Shown: in pieces, positions 8,011 through 15,758 of the stretch
How positions within the stretch are numbered: the first letter of the stretch is position 1
Layout of the letters: each line of letters starts with the position of its first letter
DNA from: Nocardioides sp. Root1257
GTDB taxonomy: Bacteria > Actinomycetota > Actinomycetes > Propionibacteriales > Nocardioidaceae
NCBI RefSeq assembly: GCF_001425175.1
Contig: NZ_LMDV01000001.1
Span: forward strand, 434,001-498,000
DNA: 64,000 bases
Direction: 5' to 3'
The notes under the pieces: generated by a model
The model's input: the letters and a program-made list of their open reading frames with translations, nothing else
The model's database searches: none
What the model was told of the DNA's origin: nothing
Program-made: the position numbers and the translations under genes

Positions 8011-8982
8011 CGCGGGAGGCTCGGTCAGCACCCGCAGGGCCAGGTCGGTCGTGGCCGGTACGCCGAGGTGGCCGACCACCCGCGCGACCCGGTCGGGCTC
8101 GAGCGGGAGCAGGCCGGGGCTGCCGGGCACGTCCGGGGTCAGGCCCAGGTCGAGGTCGGTGCGGCCCGACATCATCGACAGGTTGAACTCGAAGCGCTGC
8201 CGGGCCTCCGGGGTCGCCAGCCGCTTCAGCATGGTCGCGCCCATCCGGCGCCGGCCCTCCTCCTCGCACCAGGAGTCGAGGGTGGCCACCAGGGTGGCGC
8301 CGTCGCAGTGGTCGATGTCGGCCCACACCGCGCGCATCGAGCCCATCTGGGAGAGCAGGATCGCCGCGGACTTCTCGCCGATGCCGGGCACGCCCGGGAG
8401 GTTGTCGCTGGCGTCACCCCGCAGCGCGGCGTACTCGAGGTAGTGCTCGGCCGCGACGCCGTACATCGCGTGCAGGCGGGCCGGGTTGAGCAGCGGGGAC
8501 CCGGAGATCCCGCCGTTGATCAGGCGGAGCACGTGGGTGTGCTCGCTGATGTGCGCGAACACGTCCCGGTCGGAGGTGATCAGCACGCACCGCCATCCCG
8601 AGCGCTCCGCCCAGGCGGCCGCGGACGCGTTGACGTCGTCGGCCTCCAGCCCCTCCGGGGTGACCGTGAGGAGCCCGAGGGCGTCGAGCAGGGCACCGGC
8701 GCGGTCGAGCTGGTCGACCAGCTGCGGGTCCTTCTCGGCGCGGCCGGCCTTGTACGCCGGGTAGGCCTGCTCGCGCACCGACGACGTCCGGTCGTCGAGC
8801 CCGAAGAGCACGGCGTCGGGTGCGAACTGGTCGATCGCCTCCAGGATCTGCCGCAGCATCCCGTGCAGCGCCCAGGCGGGACGTCCGCCGCGGTCGTGCA
8901 GCTGGGACTCGACTCGGGCGTGGTGGTGGCGGTGCAGCAGCGACGGTGCGTCCACGGCGAGCAGCAGGCGACGGTCGGTCAC
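7999..8982 (-). CDS. Stand-alone 5'-3' exonuclease (Pol I N-domain family)
   Basis: A 327-residue homologue of the 5'-nuclease domain of DNA polymerase I. Metal-binding acids occur in order: Asp11, Asp63/Asp64 in GLDDR, Glu113-Asp116 in EADD, Asp138/Asp140 in TSDRD, and Asp190/Asp193 in LRGDASDN, followed by the helix-hairpin-helix NLPGVPGIGEKSA. No polymerase domain follows. Such enzymes cut 5' flaps and degrade RNA or DNA 5' ends during lagging-strand processing and repair. The GTG at 8982 overlaps the App1-like gene's TGA as GTGA (8979-8982), implying translational coupling. The ligase gene diverges from the same pair. Confidence 0.9.
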   Translation of the reverse strand: MTDRRLLLAVDAPSLLHRHHHARVESQLHDRGGRPAWALHGMLRQILEAIDQFAPDAVLFGLDDRTSSVREQAYPAYKAGRAEKDPQLVDQLDRAGALLDALGLLTVTPEGLEADDVNASAAAWAERSGWRCVLITSDRDVFAHISEHTHVLRLINGGISGSPLLNPARLHAMYGVAAEHYLEYAALRGDASDNLPGVPGIGEKSAAILLSQMGSMRAVWADIDHCDGATLVATLDSWCEEEGRRRMGATMLKRLATPEARQRFEFNLSMMSGRTDLDLGLTPDVPGSPGLLPLEPDRVARVVGHLGVPATTDLALRVLTEPPASFG

Positions 8983-9992
8983 AGCAGGCCCAGCCCCTCG
9001 GCATGGCGTCGTACGGCGTCGCTGTCGGCCGCCAACACGAACGGGACGTCGTGGTCCCAGGTGTCGCTGACGGCCTCCACGCGCCCGTCGCCCGGGTCGA
9101 GGCGGACCTCGCGGATGTAGACCGCCAGCACCCGGCCGGGGTGGTCGCGCACGATGTCGGCGTACACCTCCGGGTCCTTCTCGCCGGAGTCGCCGATCAG
9201 CACGAACGGCAGGTGCGCGTGCAGGTCGAGGATCTCCGCGATCCGCTCGTGCTTGCGGGCCCGGCCGGAGCGGTTGCCGATCAGGTCGCGCAGCAGCAGC
9301 GGGCCGAGCGGGAAGTCGCGGTGCCGCAGGAAGCCGACCAGGAACGAGTAGAGGTTCCACGGGCTGGACGAGACGTAGAAGACCGGGTTGGCGGGCGCGG
9401 CGAGGTCCCGGTAGAGCTCGGCGGCGCCGGGGAACGGCGTGCGCGTCAGCGCCGAGCCGGTGAACGTCTGCCGCAGCATCTGCCCCACCCGCTGCACACC
9501 CGTCTCGAGGATGGTGTCGTCGACGTCGGAGACCACCCCGAACCGCGCGTCCGGGCCAGGAACCCGCACGCGGACGGCCTCACGGTGCTCGGTGATGCCG
9601 CGGTAGTCCCCCGCCAGCTCGACCGAGCCGTCCTGCCAGGGGTCGGTGAGGGCGCTCGGCCGCAGCTCGGCGTGGAAGTAGCCCTCGTCGTCGGTGCTGG
9701 CCTCGACGCTCGCGTCGCCGACGGTGACCCGGAGGGGTACGCCGGGGAGCTCGTCGGTCACGAACTGGCTGAGGCTGCGACGCAGCGACGCGCCCAGTCC
9801 CTCGCCCTCCATGGCCGGGGTGGGCGGCGCGTTGTCGAGCACGCGCCCGCGGACGACGACGCCGCCGGGACCGCCGTGGCCGAGGTAGACGTCGATCCGG
9901 AAGTTCTCCGGCGTCCGGCCCGCCGTGCGACGCAGCCGGGCGGCGTCCCACCGGCGCTCGGCCTCGACGAGCAGCCACTGCTTGCGTCCCAC
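8979..9992 (-). CDS. App1-family phosphatase domain protein (DUF2183)
   Basis: A 337-residue protein whose C-terminal half matches the App1/DUF2183 catalytic domain, a HAD-type phosphatase named after yeast phosphatidate phosphatase App1. The HAD nucleophile motif DVDDT is at residues 156-160, followed by a YVSSSPWN segment and GDSGEKDPE, which fits the acidic motif. The N-terminal half is a beta-rich region seen in other bacterial members. No signal peptide or membrane helix is evident. Lipid phosphatase activity in bacteria is not established and remains a family-based guess. The start is GTG 9992 with TAGGGT six bases before it. Coupling to the downstream exonuclease is unexplained. Confidence 0.85.
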   Translation of the reverse strand: MGRKQWLLVEAERRWDAARLRRTAGRTPENFRIDVYLGHGGPGGVVVRGRVLDNAPPTPAMEGEGLGASLRRSLSQFVTDELPGVPLRVTVGDASVEASTDDEGYFHAELRPSALTDPWQDGSVELAGDYRGITEHREAVRVRVPGPDARFGVVSDVDDTILETGVQRVGQMLRQTFTGSALTRTPFPGAAELYRDLAAPANPVFYVSSSPWNLYSFLVGFLRHRDFPLGPLLLRDLIGNRSGRARKHERIAEILDLHAHLPFVLIGDSGEKDPEVYADIVRDHPGRVLAVYIREVRLDPGDGRVEAVSDTWDHDVPFVLAADSDAVRRHAEGLGLL

Positions 9993-9998
9993 GCTGGC

Positions 9999-10004
9999 AC
10001 CCTA
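9999..10004 (-). promoter_or_regulatory. Candidate -10 element, App1-exonuclease operon
   Basis: TAGGGT on the minus strand lies six bases before the GTG at 9992, so the transcript would be leaderless. A hexamer TTGAAT at 10022-10027 has the same relation to the divergent ligase ATG at 10034. Confidence 0.4.
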
Positions 10005-10033
10005 GTGTCGGTGCGCTGGGCTTGAATGGGCGC

Positions 10034-11551
10034 ATGCTGCTCGCCGACGTGGTCGCCACCTCCGCGACGGTCGCCGCCACCCGCTCCCGCAAGGCCAAGG
10101 TGGAGGCGATCGCCGCTCTGCTGAGGGTGGCGTCCGCTGACGAGGTCGAGACCGTGACGGCGTACGTCGGCGGTTCCTTGCGGCAGCGGCGCACCGGGCT
10201 GGGCTGGCGCGGGCTGTCGTCCCTGCCCGCTCCAGCCCCGACGCCGTCGCTGACGGTGGCCGAGGTGCACGAGGCGTTCGAGACGATCGCGGCGCTGTCG
10301 GGGTCAGGCTCGCAGGCGGCGCGGTCCTCGGCGGTGGACGAGCTGTTCGGCCGGGCGACCGCCGAGGAGCAGACGTGGCTGCGCGGCGTCGTGACCGGCG
10401 CCGTGCGCCAGGGGGCGCTGGACTCGCTCGTGCAGGAGGCGCTGGCCGTCGCGGCCGAGGTGCCGCTGCCCGCCGTCCGACGGGCCGCGATGCTGGGCGG
10501 CTCGACGGTGGCGGTGGCCGCGGCCGCGTTCTCGGGGGTCGAAGCCCTGGCTGCCGTGGGGCTGGAGGTCGGCCGGCCCGTGGTGCCGATGCTGGCGTCG
10601 AGCGCGCCGTCCGTCGGCGAGGCGCTGGCCAAGGCGGGCAGCGGAGCGGAGGTGGCCGTCGACGTGAAGCTCGACGGCATCCGGATCCAGGTGCACCGCT
10701 CCGGTGACGAGGTGCTCGTCGCGACCCGGTCGCTCGAGGACATCACGGCCCGGCTGCCCGAGGTGGTCGAGGTGGCGCGGTCGCTGCCGGCGACGTCGTT
10801 CGTGCTCGACGGCGAGGCGCTGGCCCTGGCCGACGACGGGCGGCCGCGGCCGTTCCAGGAGACGGCGTCGCGGACGGCGATGGCGGACGGGGTCGTGGTC
10901 ACGCCGTACTTCTTCGACGTCCTGCACCTCGACGGCGTCGACCTCCTCGATGCGCCGGCGGCCGAGCGCGCGGAGGCGCTCGAGCGGCTGGTGCCGGCGG
11001 AGCACCGGGTGCCGCGGCTGGTGACTGCCTCGGTGCCCGACGCGGACGCCTTCCTGGCGGACACCCTGGGCTCCGGCCACGAGGGCGTCGTCGTGAAGTC
11101 GTTGACCGCGCCGTACGACGCCGGCCGCCGGGGCGCCGCCTGGGTGAAGGTGAAGCCCGTCCACACCCTCGACCTGGTCGTGCTCGGCGTCGAGTGGGGC
11201 TCGGGTCGCCGCGAGGGCTGGCTCTCCAACATCCACCTCGGCGCCCGCGACGCGTCGGGGGACGGCTTCGTCATGCTCGGCAAGACGTTCAAGGGCATGA
11301 CCGACGAGATGCTCGCCTGGCAGACCGTGCGCTTCACCGAGCTCGCGGTGACACCGTCGGAGATCCGCGCGCACTACGCAGTCGAGGTCCGTCCGGAGCA
11401 GGTCGTGGAGATCGCCTTCGACGGCGTCCAGCGATCGACCCGCTACCCCGGCGGCGTGGCCCTGCGCTTCGCCCGGGTCGTGCGCTACCGCGACGACAAG
11501 CCGGTCAGCGAGATCGACACGATCGAGACCGTGCGTGGGTACCTCTCGTAG
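10034..11551 (+). CDS. ligB: ATP-dependent DNA ligase (mycobacterial LigB type)
   Basis: A 505-residue ATP-dependent DNA ligase, close to the length of mycobacterial LigB. An N-terminal DNA-binding domain (about 1-180) precedes the adenylation domain, with motif I lysine at 212 in VKLDGIR, motif III YFFDVLHLDG, motif IV EGVVVKS and motif V WVKVKP; an OB-fold domain follows. It seals nicks using ATP, beside the essential NAD-dependent ligase that actinobacteria normally have elsewhere. I start at ATG 10034 rather than an in-frame TTG at 10022. It diverges from the exonuclease operon, so flap removal and nick sealing are encoded side by side. Confidence 0.93.
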   Translation: MLLADVVATSATVAATRSRKAKVEAIAALLRVASADEVETVTAYVGGSLRQRRTGLGWRGLSSLPAPAPTPSLTVAEVHEAFETIAALSGSGSQAARSSAVDELFGRATAEEQTWLRGVVTGAVRQGALDSLVQEALAVAAEVPLPAVRRAAMLGGSTVAVAAAAFSGVEALAAVGLEVGRPVVPMLASSAPSVGEALAKAGSGAEVAVDVKLDGIRIQVHRSGDEVLVATRSLEDITARLPEVVEVARSLPATSFVLDGEALALADDGRPRPFQETASRTAMADGVVVTPYFFDVLHLDGVDLLDAPAAERAEALERLVPAEHRVPRLVTASVPDADAFLADTLGSGHEGVVVKSLTAPYDAGRRGAAWVKVKPVHTLDLVVLGVEWGSGRREGWLSNIHLGARDASGDGFVMLGKTFKGMTDEMLAWQTVRFTELAVTPSEIRAHYAVEVRPEQVVEIAFDGVQRSTRYPGGVALRFARVVRYRDDKPVSEIDTIETVRGYLS

Positions 11552-11554
11552 GCT
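11549..11554 (+). promoter_or_regulatory. Candidate -10 element within the ligase stop codon
   Basis: TAGGCT, which includes the ligase stop codon, lies six bases before the GTG at 11561. It would give the small downstream gene its own leaderless promoter in addition to read-through. Confidence 0.35.
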
Positions 11555-11560
11555 TGGGAC

Positions 11561-11788
11561 GTGAGCCGCGAGAAGAAGAAGTGGAGCGACCTGACGCCCA
11601 CCCAGCAGAAGGCGATCATCGCCGGCGGTGCCGTCGAGGTGGTGCTGACCGCCGTCGCCCTGCGCGACCTGGCCCGCCGCCCCGCCAGCGAGGTCCGCGG
11701 CCGCAAGGCGCTGTGGGTCCTGTCGTTCGCCGTGCAGCCGTTCGGTCCGCTGGCCTACCTGCTTCGCGGGCGCCGGGCCACGGCCTGA
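11561..11788 (+). CDS. Small membrane protein, PLDc_N-like
   Basis: A 75-residue protein with a charged N terminus (SREKKKWSDLTPTQQ), a hydrophobic helix around residues 18-36 and a second one ending in VQPFGPLAYLLRGRR. The WVLSF..QPFGPLAYLL pattern is that of the phospholipase D N-terminal (PLDc_N) domain, often found as a tiny stand-alone membrane protein without catalytic part. Function is unknown. It starts with GTG ten bases after the ligase gene and may be co-transcribed with it. Confidence 0.75.
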   Translation: MSREKKKWSDLTPTQQKAIIAGGAVEVVLTAVALRDLARRPASEVRGRKALWVLSFAVQPFGPLAYLLRGRRATA

Positions 11789-11826
11789 TCCGGGCCTGAT
11801 GCGGGCCTGATCGCGGCCTCCGTCCG

Positions 11827-11889
11827 CGACGTTTGGTCACCAAGCGCAGAGTGGTCGCGCTCCCATGCACGCTTGGTGACCAAACGTCG
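11827..11889. repeat. Intergenic inverted repeat, TTGGTGACCAA family (locus A)
   Basis: Perfect 20-base arms (11827-11846 and 11870-11889), each containing the near-palindrome TTGGTSACCAA next to ACGT, flank a 23-base spacer. Read on the minus strand, the spacer (GTGCATGGGAG ... TCTGCG) closely matches that between the boxes of the repeat locus at 53851-53954, so both belong to one family. It lies between a small membrane-protein gene and a TetR gene. The flanking DNA just upstream also has three loose copies of GGCCTGATSCG (about 11782-11815). Confidence 0.7.
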
Positions 11890-11937
11890 GTCCCGGAGGT
11901 CGCCGACCCGACGACACGCCTCGAATCCGTCACACCC

Positions 11938-11956
11938 GTGCAACTCCCAGTTGCAC
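11938..11956. promoter_or_regulatory. TetR operator candidate, GTGCAACT-N3-AGTTGCAC
   Basis: A perfect 19-base inverted repeat with eight-base arms. It covers the region where the -35 and spacer of the TetR promoter would lie (-10 at 11962-11967), the usual place for autorepression by a TetR protein. Confidence 0.6.
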
Positions 11957-11961
11957 GGTTG

Positions 11962-11967
11962 TAAATT
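11962..11967 (+). promoter_or_regulatory. -10 element of the TetR gene
   Basis: TAAATT lies six bases before the ATG at 11974. The GGAGCC between them could also serve as a weak ribosome site. Confidence 0.45.
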
Positions 11968-11973
11968 GGAGCC

Positions 11974-12654
11974 ATGACGAGTGCTCCCGAGACCGACGGC
12001 CGGCGTACGGCGGCGGCGGCGCGGCGCCGGGCCCGCGAGAAGGACATCATCGCGGCGACCCGGGGCCTCTTCGACAAGCGCGGCGTGCGGGACGCCCAGA
12101 TCGAGGACATCGCCAAGGCGGTCGGGATCAACCGGGCGATCGTCTACCGGCACTTCACCGGCAAGGAGGAGCTGTTCGCGCTCACCCTGGTCGGCTACCT
12201 CGACGAGCTCCGCGACGACCTCGCCGCCGCGATCGAGACCAGCGACGACGCCGAGCAGCAGCTGAGCGCGCTGGTCACGGCGTTCGTGGCGTACGGCGTC
12301 GCGCACCCGGCGTTCGTCGACTGCGCGCAGACGATCATGCGGCGTACCGGCCCCGACCTGCTCGACGAGATGTCGGAGAGCGCGCTCTTCCGGCTCGGCC
12401 GGGGGATCTCCGGGTGCCTGGCGGTGCTCACCCAGGTGCTCGAGCACGGCGTCGAGGCGGGCGTGTTCCGGGTCGAGGACCCGGTGCTGCTCGCCAACAC
12501 GCTCTACGCGAGCGGCCTCGGCGCGCTCCAGCTCGCCCGGGTCGGCATCCTGGTGAAGGAGGCCGCCCCCGGCATCCCCACCGTCGGCACCATCTCCCCC
12601 GAGCAGGTCTGCGACTTCATGGTGCACACCGCGCTGGCGCTCGCCACCCGCTGA
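11974..12654 (+). CDS. TetR-family transcriptional regulator
   Basis: A 226-residue TetR repressor. The helix-turn-helix is at about residues 38-60 (IEDIAKAVGINRAIVYRHF), preceded by the usual helix DIIAATRGLFDKRGV and followed by TGKEELF. The ligand domain (about 75-226) is unclassified, with small hydrophobic residues that would suit an acyl or hydrophobic ligand. A perfect inverted repeat overlies its promoter, so it is probably autoregulated. No obvious structural partner gene is adjacent: the next gene in the same direction is FabG4, after two opposing genes, so its other targets lie elsewhere or in the fatty-acid locus; this is inference. Confidence 0.9.
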   Translation: MTSAPETDGRRTAAAARRRAREKDIIAATRGLFDKRGVRDAQIEDIAKAVGINRAIVYRHFTGKEELFALTLVGYLDELRDDLAAAIETSDDAEQQLSALVTAFVAYGVAHPAFVDCAQTIMRRTGPDLLDEMSESALFRLGRGISGCLAVLTQVLEHGVEAGVFRVEDPVLLANTLYASGLGALQLARVGILVKEAAPGIPTVGTISPEQVCDFMVHTALALATR

Positions 12655-12670
12655 CGACCGCGCGGACGGC

Positions 12671-12979
12671 TCAGTCGGGCTCATCGAAGCGCAGGCTCAG
12701 GTGTGACTCGTACGCCGCCGACGGTCCGCGGACCACGATCGCGTCGTCGACAGGCTCCTCGCCCGTCGGCCACGCCGCCTCGGCGCGGAAGTCGAACGGC
12801 GTCTGGGGCGCGGCGACGTAGGTGAACTCGACCGCCGAGCCCGCAGTGAACGTACGGAAGCCGGCGACACGGACCGCTGAGAAGTGCACCCAGCATCCGC
12901 CCGGGGTCGCGTCGGAGTCGATGACACCCCAGCCTTCTTCGGAGGACCACTCGCGGATCACGCCGTACGTCGTCACCAC
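12671..12979 (-). CDS. Cold-shock-domain-like protein
   Basis: A 102-residue protein whose first 70 residues look like a cold-shock OB fold: an initial GVIREWSSEEGWGVI strand pair (family GxVKWFNxxKGFGFI), then CWVHFSAV in place of the usual VFVHxSAI. The typical RNP1 aromatic pattern is partly degenerate (W for F), so RNA binding may be altered. An acidic tail follows. The start is GTG at 12979; a second GTG at 12976 is equally possible. It sits at the 3' side of the thiolase gene on the same strand, after 25 bases. Confidence 0.75.
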   Translation of the reverse strand: MVTTYGVIREWSSEEGWGVIDSDATPGGCWVHFSAVRVAGFRTFTAGSAVEFTYVAAPQTPFDFRAEAAWPTGEEPVDDAIVVRGPSAAYESHLSLRFDEPD

Positions 12980-13004
12980 ACCATGATGGCGTCCGACGAG
13001 CGAC

Positions 13005-14297
13005 CTACCGCTCCAGGATCGCTACGACACCCTGACCGCCGGCCGCGCAGACCGAGATCAGCGCCCTCCCGGAGCCCTTCTCGGCGAGCAGCTTCGCGGC
13101 GACGTTGATGATCCGGCCGCCGGTGGCGGCGAACGGGTGACCCGCCGCGAGCGACGACCCGTTCACGTTGAGCCGTGAGCGGTCGATCGCGCCGAGCGGT
13201 GCGTCGAGGCCGAGCCGCTCCTTGCAGAACACCGGGTCCTCCCACGCCTTGAGCGTCGAGAGCACCTGCGAGGCGAACGCCTCGTGGATCTCGTAGAAGT
13301 CGAAGTCCTGGAGCGTCAGGCCGTGGCGGGCCAGCATCCGCGGGACGGCGTACGCCGGCGCCATCAGCAGGCCCTCGCCGCCGTGGACGTAGTCGACCGC
13401 CGCGGTCTCGGAGTCGACGAGGTAGGCCAGCGCGGGGTGCCCGTGCGCCTCGGCCCACTCGTCGCTGGCCAGCAGGACGACGGACGCGCCGTCGGTGAGC
13501 GGCGTCGAGTTGCCGGCGGTCATGGTCGCGGCCTCACCACGACCGAAGACCGGCTTGAGCTTGGCCAGCTTCTCGACCGTGGAGTCCGCGCGCAGGTTCT
13601 GGTCACGCTCGACGCCACGGAAGGGCGTGATCTGGTCGTCGAGGAACCCCCGGTCGTACGCCGCCGCCAGGTGCTGGTGCGACAGGGCCGCGAGCTCGTC
13701 CTGCTCCTCGCGGGTGACCTGCCACTCCAGGGCGGTGAGCGCGGCGTGCTCGCCCATCGACAGACCGGTGCGCGGCTCCCCGTTCTGCGGGATCTCCAGG
13801 CCGATGTCGCCGGGCCGGATGGCGCCGAGCGCCTTCACCTTCCCGACGGTGTCACGTGCGGCGTTGACCTTCATCAGCTTCTTGCGCAGCCGGTCGCTGA
13901 TCGCGACGGGCGCGTCGGACGTGGTGTCGGTGCCCCCGGCGATCCCGACGTCGATCTGGCCGAGCGCGATCTTGTTGGCGACCTGGATGGCCGCCTGCAG
14001 GCCGGTGCCGCAGGCCTGCTGGATGTCGGTCGCCGGCGTCTCGGGCGCCAGCCGCGAGCCCAGCACGGACTCGCGGGCCAGGTTGAAGTCGCGGGCGTGC
14101 TTGAGCACGGCGCCCGCGACCACCTCGCCGACGCGCGCCCTCTCGAGGCCGAAGCGGGCGACCAGCCCGTCGATCGCGGCCGTGAGCATGTCCTGGTTGG
14201 ACGCGTCGGCGTACACGGTGTTGGAGCGGGCGAACGGGATCCGGTTGCCGCCGATCACGGCGACGCGGCGGGTGCTGCCTGAAGTCTCGACTGCCAT
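13005..14297 (-). CDS. fadA2: Acetyl-CoA C-acetyltransferase, FadA2/FadI type
   Basis: A 430-residue thiolase. The nucleophilic cysteine is in QQACGTGLQAA near residue 95, the active-site histidines are in HEAFASQ and GHPFAATGG, and the second cysteine is in CAAGGQG near the C terminus. Its partner genes, divergent FabG4 and HtdX, reproduce the arrangement I know from Mycobacterium tuberculosis Rv0241c-Rv0243 (HtdX, FabG4, FadA2), which supports orthology. It would catalyse thiolytic cleavage of, or condensation to, 3-ketoacyl-CoA. ATG 14297 has AAGGAT six bases upstream. Confidence 0.9.
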   Translation of the reverse strand: MAVETSGSTRRVAVIGGNRIPFARSNTVYADASNQDMLTAAIDGLVARFGLERARVGEVVAGAVLKHARDFNLARESVLGSRLAPETPATDIQQACGTGLQAAIQVANKIALGQIDVGIAGGTDTTSDAPVAISDRLRKKLMKVNAARDTVGKVKALGAIRPGDIGLEIPQNGEPRTGLSMGEHAALTALEWQVTREEQDELAALSHQHLAAAYDRGFLDDQITPFRGVERDQNLRADSTVEKLAKLKPVFGRGEAATMTAGNSTPLTDGASVVLLASDEWAEAHGHPALAYLVDSETAAVDYVHGGEGLLMAPAYAVPRMLARHGLTLQDFDFYEIHEAFASQVLSTLKAWEDPVFCKERLGLDAPLGAIDRSRLNVNGSSLAAGHPFAATGGRIINVAAKLLAEKGSGRALISVCAAGGQGVVAILER

Positions 14298-14393
14298 GCG
14301 CCCATCCTTGATCGCGGCCCGCCCGGAGAGAAGGCTATGAGGGGCAGATCACGAAATGTGGACACCGAGTTACACGAGGAGTTACCTAGCACC

Positions 14394-15758
14394 ATGAGCG
14401 ACCGCTACCAGGACTTCACCGCGTCCACGATCGGCAAGCAGATCACGAAGCTGCTCGGCCTGCCGCAGCCCACCCGGCTCGAGCGGTACGCCGAGGGCGC
14501 GCCGCTCGTCGACGGCACGGTCGCCGTCGGCGGCCGCGGCCGCTTGGCCGAGTCGTTGGTCGGCATCCTCGACACCCTCGGCATCGCCGGTGTGGAGACG
14601 CCTGCGGGCGAGGCCCCCGGCGACGGCACGACGTACAAGGGCCTGGTCTTCGACGCCACCGGCCTCACGTCGTCGGACCAGCTGGTCGCGCTGCGCGACT
14701 TCTGCACCCCGCTGCTCCGCAGCCTGGACCGGTGCCCGCGGGTCGTCGTGATCGGTACGCCGCCCGAGCTGGTCGACGGCGCCGAGCGGGTCGCGCAGCG
14801 TGCGCTCGAGGGCTTCACCCGCAGCCTCGGCAAGGAGATCGGTCGCGGCGGCACCGTGCAGCTCGTGTACGTCGCCGACGGCGCCGAGGGCTCGGTCGCC
14901 AGCACGCTGGCGTTCCTGCTCTCCCCCAAGTCGGCGTACGTCTCCGGCCAGGTCGTCCGGATCGGTGCCCACGGCGCCGCGAAGCCGGGCAAGGTCACCG
15001 ACTGGACCCGCCCGCTCGACGGCAAGGTCGCCGTGGTCACCGGCGCGAGCCGCGGCATCGGCGAGCAGATCGCCCGGGTGCTGCACCGCGACGGCGCGAC
15101 CGTCGTCGGCATCGACGTGCCCCAGGCTGCCAGCGAGCTCCAGGGTGTGATGCGCGAGCTCGACGGCGACCACCTCGTGCTCGACATCACCGCGAAGGAC
15201 GCGCCGCAGCGGATCGCGCACCACCTGAAGACGCAGCACGGTGGCGTCGACGTCGTGGTGCACAACGCCGGTATCACCCGTGACCGCAAGCTCGCCAACA
15301 TGGCCGCGTCTGCCGACATGGGTGACCGCTTCGAGCAGGTCATCGCCGTCAACCTGACCGCCCCCGAGCGGATCACCCGCGAGCTCCTCGACCAGGGCGT
15401 CGTCAACAGGGGCGGCTCGATCATCGGCGTCGCCTCGATCGCGGGGATCGCCGGCAACGTCGGCCAGACCAACTACGCGGCCTCCAAGGCCGGTGTCATC
15501 GGGCTCGTCGACTCGCTCGCCGACGAGCTGCGCGACGGCATCACGATCAACGCCGTCGCGCCCGGCTTCATCATCACCCAGATGACCGCGGCCGTGCCGT
15601 TCGCGACGCGCGAGGTCGGCCAGCGCCTCAACGCGCTCGCCCAGGGCGGGCTGCCGGTCGACGTCGCCGAGACGATCGCCTGGTACGCCAGCCCCGGCTC
15701 CACGGCCGTCAACGGCAACGTGGTCCGCGTCTGCGGCCAGATGATGCTGGGCGCCTGA
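14394..15758 (+). CDS. fabG4: 3-oxoacyl-ACP/CoA reductase, high-molecular-weight FabG (FabG4)
   Basis: A 454-residue protein, the same length as M. tuberculosis FabG4. An N-terminal flavodoxin-like domain (about 1-205) precedes a complete short-chain dehydrogenase domain with TGASRGIG near residue 216, HNAGITRD, the catalytic serine in GVASIAG and YAASKAG supplying Tyr and Lys. Family members reduce 3-ketoacyl-CoA with NADH. ATG 14394 (MSDRYQDF) is chosen over an upstream in-frame ATG because it matches the family start. Two direct GAGTTAC repeats (14367-14373, 14379-14385) lie just before it. Its TGA overlaps the next gene's ATG by one base. Confidence 0.92.
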   Translation: MSDRYQDFTASTIGKQITKLLGLPQPTRLERYAEGAPLVDGTVAVGGRGRLAESLVGILDTLGIAGVETPAGEAPGDGTTYKGLVFDATGLTSSDQLVALRDFCTPLLRSLDRCPRVVVIGTPPELVDGAERVAQRALEGFTRSLGKEIGRGGTVQLVYVADGAEGSVASTLAFLLSPKSAYVSGQVVRIGAHGAAKPGKVTDWTRPLDGKVAVVTGASRGIGEQIARVLHRDGATVVGIDVPQAASELQGVMRELDGDHLVLDITAKDAPQRIAHHLKTQHGGVDVVVHNAGITRDRKLANMAASADMGDRFEQVIAVNLTAPERITRELLDQGVVNRGGSIIGVASIAGIAGNVGQTNYAASKAGVIGLVDSLADELRDGITINAVAPGFIITQMTAAVPFATREVGQRLNALAQGGLPVDVAETIAWYASPGSTAVNGNVVRVCGQMMLGA

